Source of the DNA: an uncultured bacterium
Lineage (GTDB): Bacteria; Cyanobacteriota; Vampirovibrionia; Gastranaerophilales; Gastranaerophilaceae
DNA length: 59,438 bases
Assembly (NCBI GenBank): GCA_902777605.1
Contig: CACYUI010000006.1
Span: 1-59,438 of the forward strand
Direction of reading: 5' to 3'
Each line of letters opens with the position of its first letter. Within the stretch, counting starts at the first letter, position 1. The notes beneath the pieces are model-generated. The model did no database searches, was not told the origin of the DNA, and saw only the letters and a list, made by a program, of their open reading frames with translations. Positions 1 through 9,085 of the stretch are shown piece after piece. The position numbers and the translations under genes are program-made.

Positions 1-33
1 TTCGTTTGATACTGTTTGAGTTGTGAATAACAT
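1..33 (-). CDS. 5' end of an unidentified gene (partial)
   Basis: A minus-strand ATG at 31-33 opens 11 codons (MLFTTQTVSNE) that run off the window edge. A GGAG ribosome-binding site at 44-47 lies 10 bases upstream of the start, which is the main support. Too little of the protein is present to name it. The AT-rich stretch 60-100, with TATATA-type runs, could hold its promoter and that of the divergent methyltransferase gene. Confidence 0.45.
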   Translation of the reverse strand, partial: MLFTTQTVSNE

Positions 34-199
34 CTTTTTTGCTCTCCGTTAATTATCTCTTACATATATATAAAGTATATAAGTTTCTAAAAATTGCCTC
101 TTTTGTTAAGAAATGTAAAATTCAATTTTAAAAATTTTGTTTTTCTTAATAAATGTCAATATTTTGGCAAAAAAAATTTTTATGGGAGTAAATATAAAT

Positions 200-979
200 A
201 TGAATATTCTACCAATTGATAGCTCTAACATTAATTTTAAAACTTGTGCCAGAAGGTATTCTCCCAAAAACATTAAACAACAAGGCATTTTTGGAGAAAG
301 TATTATTCGGACAAGTACGAATATTTTTAGAGAAGACATAGATTGGCTTGAATTTACCGATTTTATTGTGCATCATTTTTTGCCAAAAGCTAATGTTAAC
401 ATACATTCATTAGCTTGTTCTGATGGCTCAGAGCCATACTCTTTAGCTATATGTTTCTTAAAAAAAATACCAAAAACAGGATTGAATAAATATTTACCAA
501 TAGAAGCTTCTGACATAGATTCTGAAATGATTAAAACTGCAAAATCAGGAAGACTAAATCTTGCCGATTTTGAGTTAGACTATTATGATAATTCTAAATT
601 TATTATGAGGGATTTTTTTAAACAACAATCAGATGCCTTAGTTATAGATAATGATAAATTGGGAATTAACCCAACTCACTCATATGAACCGATTAGTGAA
701 TTAAAGAAATCTGTAAAATTTCATGTTGGTGATATGCTTGGAGAATTAAACAATTTAAAAGATGAAGGAAATTCTGTTATTATGTGCAGAAATGTTTTTC
801 CATATCTTAGCAAAACATATTCTGATAATATTTTACAGACTTTAGACAATAAATTGAAATCCGGCAGTATTGTTGTTACAGGCTCTTTTGATGAAAGAGC
901 AGATATAATCAATAGGATGCTCTCTTTCAATTTCTTTAACCCCATAAACGGCTCACCTAATATTTTTCAGAAAAAATAA
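200..979 (+). CDS. CheR-like SAM-dependent methyltransferase
   Basis: The protein is about 259 residues when started at ATG 200. I chose this start because GGGAG lies upstream at 183-187 and because the N-terminus MNILPID matches two other proteins in this window (MNILPIN, MNISPIN); in-frame ATGs at 137 and 182 have no ribosome-binding site. It shows the CheR-family pattern: an FRxxIDW segment, then an acidic SAM-binding loop (ACSDGSEPYSLA) and a CRNVFPYLS segment matching the CheR CRNVLIYF motif. CheR enzymes methylate glutamates of chemoreceptors, but no receptor, CheB or other che gene is adjacent, so the substrate is unknown. A paralogue lies at 30049-30789. An INFKT motif sits at residues 11-15. 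Confidence 0.7.
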   Translation: MNILPIDSSNINFKTCARRYSPKNIKQQGIFGESIIRTSTNIFREDIDWLEFTDFIVHHFLPKANVNIHSLACSDGSEPYSLAICFLKKIPKTGLNKYLPIEASDIDSEMIKTAKSGRLNLADFELDYYDNSKFIMRDFFKQQSDALVIDNDKLGINPTHSYEPISELKKSVKFHVGDMLGELNNLKDEGNSVIMCRNVFPYLSKTYSDNILQTLDNKLKSGSIVVTGSFDERADIINRMLSFNFFNPINGSPNIFQKK

Positions 980-992
980 AATATATTTATAT

Positions 993-998
993 TATAAT
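993..998 (+). promoter_or_regulatory. Putative -10 box for tyrS
   Basis: A perfect TATAAT lies 27 bases before the tyrS start and just after the preceding stop codon. No convincing -35 hexamer stands 17 bases upstream, where the sequence is AT-rich. It would give tyrS a short leader and separate it from the methyltransferase gene. Confidence 0.4.
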
Positions 999-1024
999 GT
1001 TAATCAAAGATATAAGGAGAAAAC

Positions 1025-2251
1025 ATGAATATATTTGAAGAGCTGCAAGAAAGAGGTTTAATAGCACAAGTTACTGATGATAAAGAAATTAAAGAACTTA
1101 TTAATAACGGTGGAGCAAGATTTTATATAGGTTTTGACCCTACAGCAGACTCTCTTCATGTAGGTCATTTTATGGCGCTTTGTTTAATGAAAAGGCTTCA
1201 AATGGCAGGAAACAAACCTGTAGTACTTATAGGCGGAGGAACTGGTCATGTAGGAGATCCTTCTGGAAGAACTGATATGCGCTCAATGATGACTAAAGAA
1301 ACAATTGACCACAACTGCGAATGTTTTAAAAAGCAAATGGAAAGATTTATCGAGTTTGGTGAAGATAAAGCGATTATGGTTAACAACGCGGATTGGTTAT
1401 TAGGGCTAAATTATATTGAACTTTTAAGAGAAGTTGGTGCCTGCTTTTCAGTTAACAACATGCTTAGAGCAGAGTGCTACAAGCAAAGAATGGAGAAGGG
1501 ATTAAGCTTTTTAGAGTTTAACTACATGATTATGCAAGCATACGATTTTTATTATTTACACCAAAACTACGGATGCAATATGCAGTTTGGCGGAGATGAT
1601 CAGTGGAGTAACATGTTAGCCGGAACTGAGCTTATCAGGAAGAAAACAGGCGATGATGCATATGCAATGACAATAACTCTCCTTATGAATTCAGAAGGCA
1701 AAAAAATGGGGAAAACTGCAAAAGGAGCGGTGTGGCTGGATCCAAATAAGACTTCTCCATTTGAATTTTATCAGTATTGGAGAAATGTTGATGATGCTGA
1801 TGTTATGAAATGTATAAAAATGCTTACTTTCCTCTCTATGGAAACAATTAGAGAAATGGAGAAATGGGAAGATAGTAGAATAAATGAGAAAAAAGAAATT
1901 TTAGCCTACGAGTTAACAAATCTTGTTCATGGCAAAGAAGAAGCAGATAAAGCTCAAGCATCTGCTCATGCTTTATTTAGCGGTTCAGGAGATAGTGACA
2001 ATATGCCTACAACTGAAATTACAGAAGAAGATTTATTTGAAGAAAAAATAGGCATTGTTAAACTCATTGTAAAATGTGGCTTTGCAGCTTCTAACGGTGA
2101 AGCAAAAAGACTAATTCAACAAGGTGGAATAAGTGTTAATGACAACATAGTTTCTACATTGGATAAAACTTACACAAAAGACGAGTTAAAAGAAGGTTTG
2201 AAAATTAAAAAAGGTAAAAAACATTTCCACAAAGCTATATGGAAGGATTAA
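1025..2251 (+). CDS. tyrS: Tyrosyl-tRNA synthetase
   Basis: This class I aminoacyl-tRNA synthetase charges tRNA-Tyr. The 408 residues fit the bacterial TyrS length. The HIGH-type signature is HVGH at residues 45-48, preceded by GFDPTADSL. The KMSKS-type loop is KMGKT at 227-231. The GGDDQWSN stretch at about 189-196 is the usual tyrosine/ATP pocket segment. The C-terminus (about 340-408) is an S4-like RNA-binding domain with the GEAKRLIQQGGISVND pattern. An AAGGAG ribosome-binding site precedes the ATG by 6 bases. The next gene starts one base after its stop codon, so the two are probably co-transcribed. Confidence 0.97.
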   Translation: MNIFEELQERGLIAQVTDDKEIKELINNGGARFYIGFDPTADSLHVGHFMALCLMKRLQMAGNKPVVLIGGGTGHVGDPSGRTDMRSMMTKETIDHNCECFKKQMERFIEFGEDKAIMVNNADWLLGLNYIELLREVGACFSVNNMLRAECYKQRMEKGLSFLEFNYMIMQAYDFYYLHQNYGCNMQFGGDDQWSNMLAGTELIRKKTGDDAYAMTITLLMNSEGKKMGKTAKGAVWLDPNKTSPFEFYQYWRNVDDADVMKCIKMLTFLSMETIREMEKWEDSRINEKKEILAYELTNLVHGKEEADKAQASAHALFSGSGDSDNMPTTEITEEDLFEEKIGIVKLIVKCGFAASNGEAKRLIQQGGISVNDNIVSTLDKTYTKDELKEGLKIKKGKKHFHKAIWKD

Positions 2252-2252
2252 T

Positions 2253-2489
2253 ATGAAAAATTTTCTGTTTATTTGTTTTTATTTAACTATTTTTTCAGGA
2301 CTTTGTTTTGCAGAAGAAAACAGCGATAAAAAATTTGAACCTGTACAATTAGAAGTCGGTGGATTAGTGTATGATCTTAAGAAGCAAGAAGAATTTAAGA
2401 TTAACAATGATGTTTTTGAATTCAAAAAATGGTATGTTGAACCGTTTCAAAAACTTGAACCTGCAAAAGAGCCAACAACTTTGGAATAA
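2253..2489 (+). CDS. Small exported protein of unknown function
   Basis: The protein has 78 residues and starts one base after the tyrS stop, so translational coupling is likely. Residues 1-20 form a clear Sec signal peptide: two basic or polar residues, a hydrophobic core (FLFICFYLTIFSG) and cleavage near CFA-EE. The mature part is about 58 hydrophilic, charged residues with no cysteine for lipidation and no motif I recognise. A periplasmic location follows from the signal peptide. Its role is unknown, and the link to tyrS may be only transcriptional. Confidence 0.7.
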   Translation: MKNFLFICFYLTIFSGLCFAEENSDKKFEPVQLEVGGLVYDLKKQEEFKINNDVFEFKKWYVEPFQKLEPAKEPTTLE

Positions 2490-2525
2490 TTAACATTTGT
2501 AACGAAAAATATATTTAATGAAATC

Positions 2526-2568
2526 CGTTGTTACTAAAAAACTTTATAGAAATAAGAGAGTAACAACG
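2526..2568 (+). promoter_or_regulatory. 10-bp perfect inverted repeat ahead of a TTG start
   Basis: CGTTGTTACT (2526-2535) and AGTAACAACG (2559-2568) are perfect complements separated by 23 bases. The 3' arm ends at the GAGG ribosome-binding site of the gene starting at TTG 2579. It has no U-run, so it is not a typical terminator. Either a DNA operator or an RNA hairpin that limits ribosome access is possible. Confidence 0.5.
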
Positions 2569-2578
2569 AGGTCTTGTT

Positions 2579-4591
2579 TTGGCAATTACCAATTTTAAAA
2601 CAAATGAATTTGAAGATGCTTTTAAACTAATCAACCGCAATACAAAGCGTGCAGATTTAAAAAATAATGCACTTGCTTTGACTATATTTGATAAATACAA
2701 CACCACAGTCGATAAAAATGGTAAAACCGATGATGTTTTTGATGATAATGAATGGGCAGCATACCAAAATTATTTAAACAAAATAGCTGAAAGAAAAAAA
2801 GGACTAAAAGACATCAAACAAACTCATGCAATGAAGATTTTTCAAAAAAGAATCGAAAAGTCAGAAAAACATATACTAGAATTACAAAACAAAATTCAAG
2901 AATTTGAAAAATTAAATATTTTCGGTAATTTTGTTAATAACATTGAAGCTAAATTAGATGAAAAATATAATACTGATTTGTTATTAAGTTTGACAGACAA
3001 AAAAGATATTGAACTTGCTAAATCCAGAGGAGCTATTGTAAAAGATATATCTATTTTGGGCAGAGGCGAAAGGGTAAATGAAGAGGGTAATTGGACAGGA
3101 ACACAAAAATACGCATATATAGAATTCCCTCAAGAGATGACATCTGAAGAAAAAGAAAACTTCTTAAAGGAATTACAAAAAGTTTTAGATACATGCGTTA
3201 AAATCAACAATTTATATAATGAAATTGCAAAAGAATATGACAAACTGAATGAAGCAGAAGCCAATCTTGATGCTTTAGTATTAGGCTACAAAAAAGGCGT
3301 TGGAACTACAGACGAACAGAAACAAATATATAACCGCAGCACAGAACAAAATTTTGTAAAAGCGCAAATAAACAGGCTTTTGCAAGAACGCCAAAAACTT
3401 TGGTTAAAAGACAACAAAACCACGACTGATACGCAAAACATTGCAGCAATTGATAATCAAATTAGACAGCTAGAAAATATTCAATATTCCAATTTATACT
3501 CCTTAGAAGACAACGAAAATCAATCACAATCTGGTTTATCTGTTAATTATACAGAAAGCGGAATTTATACAGATAAAGACTGTGAACTGGAAAACAACCC
3601 TACAATAACAAATTCACACAAATTAGATTTAAATTATAATTTACCGGATTTGAATGTTTCACTAAGCGGCGAAAAAATTGAAAAATATATAACAAAACCT
3701 ATAGAGCCGGAAGAAGGACAACCTTCTCCCCAAAAATTCCAAAACCAATACAACATTGGAGCATCAGTAAATTATACTAGAGATAACTGGTCAGTATCAA
3801 CAAATGCAAATATCAATATCAAGCCCTCTTCCACATACCAAAGCTACGGCTTGCAGGGTGGTTATAAAAACTTTTCAATAGATTTGAATAAAGACATCTC
3901 TACAATGAGTTGCTCAATCCCTGATGAAGAAGGAATTTTGACAGATAAAAAGCAAAAAAGCTACACAACAGGAATTACTTTAACACAAGGTATTGGACAG
4001 GGCAGCATAAATACTTCAATACAATGGTCTGATGATCAGTTTGCAAGAATTTACGAAACAGGCGGAAGATATACATTTAACAAAAATACAAAAAATAACA
4101 AATGGACATTCTCTGCAACTCCGTCTGTTAAAGGAGGTTATGTTGACTCTTGGGGAGAACAGAGCGACGCTTGGAAAATTAATGCCGGACTTAAAAGTTC
4201 AGTATGTTTCAATGGAAAAAATTTACAATCATCAATTGAAATTGGTGAACAATACACAGGCAATTATTCAACCGGTAAACCTGCAAACACTAACACTGTA
4301 AATGTTAATACAAGAACAAGTTATAAAAATATAACGCTGAGCGCAGGATATATGAATCAAATGAGTATAGGTCCAGAATATTTCAGCAGAACAAATAGCG
4401 GAAATTTTGGGATTGCTTACCAATCAAATATCGGTACACTGGAAGGAAGTTATTCTATTTCCAAAAATGATGCAAAATACTGCAGTGATATGCCAATGCA
4501 GAATTCTTGGACAAACACCTTTATGATGACATTCAGCACTTCTTTTGATAATCTTAAAAATCTTTTTAAGCATAAAAAAGAGCAACAATAA
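2579..4591 (+). CDS. Large hypothetical protein: coiled coil plus beta-barrel-like C-terminal half
   Basis: The protein has 670 residues. The start is TTG with GAGG 7 bases upstream. The N-terminal third is helical and charged, with an EF-hand-like segment (FDKYNTTVDKNGKTDDVFDDNEW-type, about residues 41-62) and long Lys/Glu-rich heptads. From about residue 310 to the end it alternates polar and hydrophobic residues in many short Gly/Asn/Ser/Tyr-rich strands (for example NYTRDNWSVSTNANINIK). It ends with MMTFSTSF, then a basic tail. This pattern resembles an outer-membrane beta-barrel or surface beta structure. There is no N-terminal signal peptide, which conflicts with that reading unless export is non-classical. 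I do not recognise a named family. Confidence 0.65.
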   Translation: MAITNFKTNEFEDAFKLINRNTKRADLKNNALALTIFDKYNTTVDKNGKTDDVFDDNEWAAYQNYLNKIAERKKGLKDIKQTHAMKIFQKRIEKSEKHILELQNKIQEFEKLNIFGNFVNNIEAKLDEKYNTDLLLSLTDKKDIELAKSRGAIVKDISILGRGERVNEEGNWTGTQKYAYIEFPQEMTSEEKENFLKELQKVLDTCVKINNLYNEIAKEYDKLNEAEANLDALVLGYKKGVGTTDEQKQIYNRSTEQNFVKAQINRLLQERQKLWLKDNKTTTDTQNIAAIDNQIRQLENIQYSNLYSLEDNENQSQSGLSVNYTESGIYTDKDCELENNPTITNSHKLDLNYNLPDLNVSLSGEKIEKYITKPIEPEEGQPSPQKFQNQYNIGASVNYTRDNWSVSTNANINIKPSSTYQSYGLQGGYKNFSIDLNKDISTMSCSIPDEEGILTDKKQKSYTTGITLTQGIGQGSINTSIQWSDDQFARIYETGGRYTFNKNTKNNKWTFSATPSVKGGYVDSWGEQSDAWKINAGLKSSVCFNGKNLQSSIEIGEQYTGNYSTGKPANTNTVNVNTRTSYKNITLSAGYMNQMSIGPEYFSRTNSGNFGIAYQSNIGTLEGSYSISKNDAKYCSDMPMQNSWTNTFMMTFSTSFDNLKNLFKHKKEQQ

Positions 4592-4628
4592 TACTTGATT
4601 TTTTCAAATAAATAGTTAAATAAATTTT

Positions 4629-5150
4629 ATGAAACGGTTTATTTTAATAGTCTTTATGTTCCTGTTTGCATTTCCAGTAAACGCAAAAATTATTACAGGA
4701 GAAGTTGAATATAATGCAGAACAAGCTCGCAGCGAAGTTTTTGAAACCCCGATAAATCCTATAAGTTTTGAGTTTATAAAAAATAAATTTATAGATACGA
4801 ATATTGAAGAAAATATAAATGCAATTATGCTTGGTATACAAGAGTTAAAAGACAGAAAAGTCGTTGGATTTTCTGATGGCAGTTATGGAATTGTATACCA
4901 CGATGACCCGCTTTTTTCTTGGTATTACAAAAACGGAAGATTAATTAACTTTACGCAAAAATCCTCAGAAAATTATCCATGCAGAATCACAAAATATAAA
5001 CCTGATGGAACCATTGCAAATGCAGGATACAAAGTTTCAGATAAAGAAAGTTTTATTTTTTCTTCTAACGGTAAATTAATTGCTCATTGGAAAGGCACTC
5101 TTTGTTTTGATGAAAATAACAATATAATAATGACAAGAAAAAATTTATAG
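4629..5150 (+). CDS. Exported hypothetical protein
   Basis: The protein has 173 residues with a strong signal peptide (MKRFILIVFMFLFAFPVNA, cleavage after residue 19). The mature region has repeated YxxDG/FxxNG turns such as YKPDGTIAN and FSSNGKLIAHW. These resemble MORN-like or toxin-immunity-type beta repeats, but the match is too weak to assign. It lies 37 bases after the 670-residue gene on the same strand and may be its operon partner. Its stop overlaps the end of the convergent SMR transporter gene by six bases. Confidence 0.65.
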   Translation: MKRFILIVFMFLFAFPVNAKIITGEVEYNAEQARSEVFETPINPISFEFIKNKFIDTNIEENINAIMLGIQELKDRKVVGFSDGSYGIVYHDDPLFSWYYKNGRLINFTQKSSENYPCRITKYKPDGTIANAGYKVSDKESFIFSSNGKLIAHWKGTLCFDENNNIIMTRKNL

Positions 5151-5456
5151 TTTTAAACAAACAACTCCTGCTACAATAAGCAAAACTCCCAAAATTCTCA
5201 TTAAAGTGAGTGCATCTCCGAATATACATACACCTATAAGAAAAGTGCAAGAGGCACCAATACCTGTCCAAATTGCATACGCAGTACCTATTGGAATTTG
5301 CTTTTGCGCCAAATATAAGAATATACCGCTTAGCGCCATAGCGATTATTGCAAAAATTATCCATAAAAATTTATACTGGCTGTTAGTTGCAATTTTGAGT
5401 CCAAATGGCCAGCCTACTTCAAAAATAGCCGCTATTAGAAGATATATCCAGCTCAT
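5145..5456 (-). CDS. SMR-family small efflux transporter (Gdx/SugE-like)
   Basis: The 103 residues and four predicted membrane helices are typical of small multidrug resistance proteins, which work as antiparallel dimers exchanging cations for protons. The conserved membrane-embedded glutamate is E13 (MSWIYLLIAAIFEVGW). The segment IPIGTAYAIWTGIGASCTF is the signature shared with the Gdx/SugE branch, whose known members export guanidinium. That substrate is inferred from subfamily resemblance. I saw no guanidine riboswitch upstream. The ATG overlaps the pnuC-like stop (ATGA), so the two are translated from one message. Confidence 0.85.
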   Translation of the reverse strand: MSWIYLLIAAIFEVGWPFGLKIATNSQYKFLWIIFAIIAMALSGIFLYLAQKQIPIGTAYAIWTGIGASCTFLIGVCIFGDALTLMRILGVLLIVAGVVCLKL

Positions 5457-6124
5457 TGTCTAATCTCCTTTTTCCATTTGATATAAAAATAAACAGCCAA
5501 TATTGTATACACAGCCCACATAATTACTGTCGAATAAACCCTTTCACCTGACATAGCAATTTTAAGCCACATAACAAAAGAGAGCGCATTGACACAAAAC
5601 CACACAATCCATTGCTCGTAGCATCTTTTTACTGTCAAATACATGCCAAGAATTGAAAAAACTGTTGTTATGCCATCAATAATAGGACTTTTATCACCTA
5701 AATAGGACAAACAAATATTCGTTATTATTGTAAAGACTAATGCTATAAAAAATAAAATTACTCTTTCTTTATTTGTTAATTTTGATTTAATAATTTCAGA
5801 TTTATCTTGCTTAAGGTGTTTATTCCATTGAAAAAACCCTGTGATTTGCATCGGTATATAATATACCAAGTACAATACAAGATTTCCCCATAATGCACTT
5901 CTAAAAGAAAGGTATGAATAAAAGGCAGAACCAACAACTCCTATAAGATAGCAAATGGGAAAACCTTTTCCCGCCAATATTGTATATGTAATACCACAAA
6001 ATGCTGATAAGAGAGCGACAAAAGAGTCTTTCATAATTATTGCGTTTGCAAATAATATTATATAAACAAGCAAAAAGCATGAAATCTCTAACTTATTATT
6101 TTGTTCCACTTTATCAATTGTCAT
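5453..6124 (-). CDS. pnuC: PnuC-family nicotinamide-vitamin transporter
   Basis: The 223 residues contain about seven hydrophobic helices and match the PnuC family in size and in the C-terminal pattern RCYEQWIVWFCVNALSFVMW, a vitamin-binding region rich in Trp and Asn. PnuC proteins facilitate uptake of nicotinamide riboside or related vitamins, with trapping by a cytoplasmic kinase. No such kinase (nadR-like) is in the window, so the substrate is unverified. It overlaps the SMR gene by 4 bases. The ATG is only 24 bases from the divergent gene at 6149, and no obvious ribosome-binding site is visible. Confidence 0.75.
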   Translation of the reverse strand: MTIDKVEQNNKLEISCFLLVYIILFANAIIMKDSFVALLSAFCGITYTILAGKGFPICYLIGVVGSAFYSYLSFRSALWGNLVLYLVYYIPMQITGFFQWNKHLKQDKSEIIKSKLTNKERVILFFIALVFTIITNICLSYLGDKSPIIDGITTVFSILGMYLTVKRCYEQWIVWFCVNALSFVMWLKIAMSGERVYSTVIMWAVYTILAVYFYIKWKKEIRQ

Positions 6125-6148
6125 ATTTATGTTATCTAATAAAAAAAG

Positions 6149-7129
6149 ATGAAAGTAAATTCTAACAGGGATATCTCATTCACAAGTGTTTACACAAGCA
6201 AAATAGTCAAAAAAGGATTGGAGCTTGCGGCAGATAATGGTGCTTTATTTGCAGCAGGTGCAACTGTTGGATTTTCTGCCATTCGTCCGTTATCCATTTG
6301 GTTAACACCAAAAACAGACAAAGAAAACAGAAAATTAGCATCTGCTAAATCAATAACTTCCAGCCTTATAGGTTTTGGCATATTACTTGTATTATCAACA
6401 CCGCTTGCTAAGAGTATAAAAAAAATTGATAAAAATCCTGAAAAATATTTGAATACAAAAACAATAACTGCCCTTAAAGAAAGCGGAAAAGATATCACAA
6501 ATTCTAAAGGATACATTTTTGCAACACAAATATTCAAATTAGGACTTGGAACTGTTGCTGCTATTCCAAAAGCTATTATGACAGCTGCAGGTATTCCATA
6601 CATAATGAATTTATTTGATTTAAAAAAAGAAAATCATAAATATAAAAAAGAAACTGCAAATACTCACTCCGTTTCATTCAAATCTCATAACCATAATAAA
6701 ACTTCGTCTGTAATATCTAAAGTTATTAATAAAAATTCTTTTCAAAATTTTGTAAATAAATTTAAAGACACAAATTTTCCAATGCACATTTCTGCCATTA
6801 CAGATGCTCTGGCTACAGCTACTTTTATTAACCAAATAAAAAGGAATCAAAATATAAAACAAGAACGTAAGAAAGCTCTTGAATATAATGCAGGAATATC
6901 GACCGCTTTATGTATTGGCACAGGGTATATTGCAGACAAATTACTGGATAAACCCGTTAATAGTTTTATAAAAAAATATCAAGATATTAATAAAGGAAAG
7001 CATAACCTTGAAAAACAAATTCAAGGAATAAGAATTGCTAAGCCTGTTTTGATTCTTGGTACAATATATTACATAATAATACCTTTTATCTCTACTTTTT
7101 TAGCTGAAAAAGCTGATAGTCAAAACTAA
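6149..7129 (+). CDS. Multi-helix membrane-associated hypothetical protein
   Basis: The protein has 326 residues. After a short tail with the motif ISFTS (residues 9-13) come several hydrophobic stretches (about 30-50, 68-87, 125-150, 245-262 and 300-320) rich in Gly/Ala, consistent with four or five membrane helices. A second VSFKS motif lies in the hydrophilic middle at 175-179. There is no signal peptide and no family I recognise. The gene is isolated between a divergent pnuC and the 591-residue gene. The organisation looks like a lineage-specific inner-membrane or membrane-associated protein. Confidence 0.6.
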   Translation: MKVNSNRDISFTSVYTSKIVKKGLELAADNGALFAAGATVGFSAIRPLSIWLTPKTDKENRKLASAKSITSSLIGFGILLVLSTPLAKSIKKIDKNPEKYLNTKTITALKESGKDITNSKGYIFATQIFKLGLGTVAAIPKAIMTAAGIPYIMNLFDLKKENHKYKKETANTHSVSFKSHNHNKTSSVISKVINKNSFQNFVNKFKDTNFPMHISAITDALATATFINQIKRNQNIKQERKKALEYNAGISTALCIGTGYIADKLLDKPVNSFIKKYQDINKGKHNLEKQIQGIRIAKPVLILGTIYYIIIPFISTFLAEKADSQN

Positions 7130-7247
7130 ATTTGCAGACAAAATTTTTTCAGATATAATATTTTTGGTGTGAAGTACATTGTCCTTACATTTACACAAAT
7201 GAGCAAAAAATATTTTTAGGGATTTTATACTAGCAAAGGTAATACAC

Positions 7248-9023
7248 ATGCAAATTAGCAAAGTCAGTAATATATCGTCAAAGAGAATTGCACTTAGAAC
7301 ATATGCACCTAGACAAAAAAGCATATCAGGGCACAGCATTACTGAAACAAGCAATTACATAGGAAATATCATCGGGCAGCCAACATCTGCCGTGGAAAAA
7401 ATTATTATAGGAGCAAATCAATCAAGATTAAATTTCTTAAAAGATTTAGTTAAAAAATACAACCTCAGAAATTACAACCTACCATATAACTTAAAGGAAG
7501 ATTCTACTCCTTTGCTCGATATATACAAAAATATAGAGCATCCTGAACCGGCACACTTTGATGTTTTAAGGAAATCAAATGATAGTTTTGAGTATATAAA
7601 ACAGATTTTTGACATAGCAGATGAAACAAAAAGCTTAGACTTTGTCTTGAATCTTCAAAGAAATATTTTAAAAAGCTCTTCTAATTCGGCTCAAACTATT
7701 ATCGATTTGCTAAGTTCAAAAAACAAACAAGAATATATTAATAATATAACTAAATTTGAGTCCTACCTCAGGTTAAATTCCGACAGAAAAGACGCTGTTC
7801 TAAAATTAGATTCATTAATTCAGGCAGATAAATATGACAGTAAAAAATACGATTCTATGCTTGCTATAAAAAAATTGCTGCAACATAAAAATATAAATAA
7901 ATTTGCCGGTGATATGGAAAACATTTTAGTTAAAAATTATACAAAAGAACGCAGTGAATTTTTGAAAGTTTTAACAACCGACTATCTTGCAAGAAAAACT
8001 AACTTGCAAAACCTGAATAAAAATTTAATTGCAGAACTTTACAATTCAACCACAGCTGAAAACTATGAGCTTAGAATCAGTGCGCTAAATAAGTTCAGAT
8101 TGCTTGCAAAGGATAGCAAAGACGGTGAATTATCAGAAATTAAAAAACTTTTTGCAAAAATTGACAACAATCAAGATGCAAAACAATTTATTACAAATTC
8201 TATTAATAGAGATCTGCCTGTTAGTTCCGTAAAAGAATTAAATACAGTCATTGAAACAACAGACTTACACAAAGCTAATTATTTCTTTAATAATACAAAA
8301 AGAATAGTTGCGCTCTCTGAAGGTCAAGAAAGACTGGATGCTCTAAAAACGGAACTTGAAAATCCTTTCTTTGAACCAAAAGAAAAAAGAAAATCCAAAA
8401 TTTTACACATTTATGACAATTATACCGATAACGGAATTATTAATAGGGCTAAAAAATACCTATTAAATAAAATAGATATATTTATGTTCAAACATTTTGC
8501 AAAAAAACCGGAAAATGCATCTAAAACAACACTACAAATAGAAAAACCTAAGTTCAAAAATATAACTCAAGAAAGAAAAATTAAACTTTCAAAAGAAGTA
8601 GATGAGTTTATTAAGAACAAACTTGGAAAACGCACTTATAATGAACAAGAAGATATTTACAGATTAAAAGTTACAAAGATTAGAATAAGCTTCTTGCCAG
8701 AAATTTTCAAATCTATAAAAGATACAAGAGCTCAAGCCAGAGCAAAATCTATTTTGCCGACAAGTTCTAACAAAGATGCTGCACGACTTTATGAACTCAT
8801 AAACGGTAAAAATAAAAAAATCGTTCGATATATGCTCAAAAAAACAGATAACAACAATAATAGAATTTTTGATGTAAAACAAATTATCAATTTTATAGAA
8901 ACAATTAACAAAAAAGAACAAATTATAAAGAAGTCTAACCCTAACTACAAAACAACGGACTCAAAATTATACTACGAAAAAATATACAGTGATTTGGCAG
9001 AAAAATACAAACATTTAAAATAA
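7248..9023 (+). CDS. Large alpha-helical hypothetical protein
   Basis: The protein has 591 residues, is strongly basic and Lys/Asn/Leu-rich, and is predicted helical throughout with no signal peptide or membrane span. The ATG is preceded by AAAGG 9 bases upstream. Its first residues (MQISKVSNISSKRIALRTYAP) resemble in composition the short polar tails of other orphans here. I see no catalytic motif. Repeated Leu/Lys spacing suggests helical-repeat scaffolding, but I cannot align clear repeats by eye. Function unknown. Confidence 0.6.
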   Translation: MQISKVSNISSKRIALRTYAPRQKSISGHSITETSNYIGNIIGQPTSAVEKIIIGANQSRLNFLKDLVKKYNLRNYNLPYNLKEDSTPLLDIYKNIEHPEPAHFDVLRKSNDSFEYIKQIFDIADETKSLDFVLNLQRNILKSSSNSAQTIIDLLSSKNKQEYINNITKFESYLRLNSDRKDAVLKLDSLIQADKYDSKKYDSMLAIKKLLQHKNINKFAGDMENILVKNYTKERSEFLKVLTTDYLARKTNLQNLNKNLIAELYNSTTAENYELRISALNKFRLLAKDSKDGELSEIKKLFAKIDNNQDAKQFITNSINRDLPVSSVKELNTVIETTDLHKANYFFNNTKRIVALSEGQERLDALKTELENPFFEPKEKRKSKILHIYDNYTDNGIINRAKKYLLNKIDIFMFKHFAKKPENASKTTLQIEKPKFKNITQERKIKLSKEVDEFIKNKLGKRTYNEQEDIYRLKVTKIRISFLPEIFKSIKDTRAQARAKSILPTSSNKDAARLYELINGKNKKIVRYMLKKTDNNNNRIFDVKQIINFIETINKKEQIIKKSNPNYKTTDSKLYYEKIYSDLAEKYKHLK

Positions 9024-9085
9024 TAACCTTGTGTGACATTACACATTTTATCTGATATAATTATCCTGAATATTAGGAGAATTAT

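Noticed and set aside
137..199. Longer N-terminus of the first CheR-like gene
   Set aside because: The added codons have no ribosome-binding site and break the shared MNI(L/S)PI start.
5453..6148. Guanidine or NAD riboswitch upstream of the pnuC/SMR pair
   Set aside because: Only 24 bases separate the pnuC start from the divergent gene, so there is no room for such a leader unless it lies inside the neighbour.
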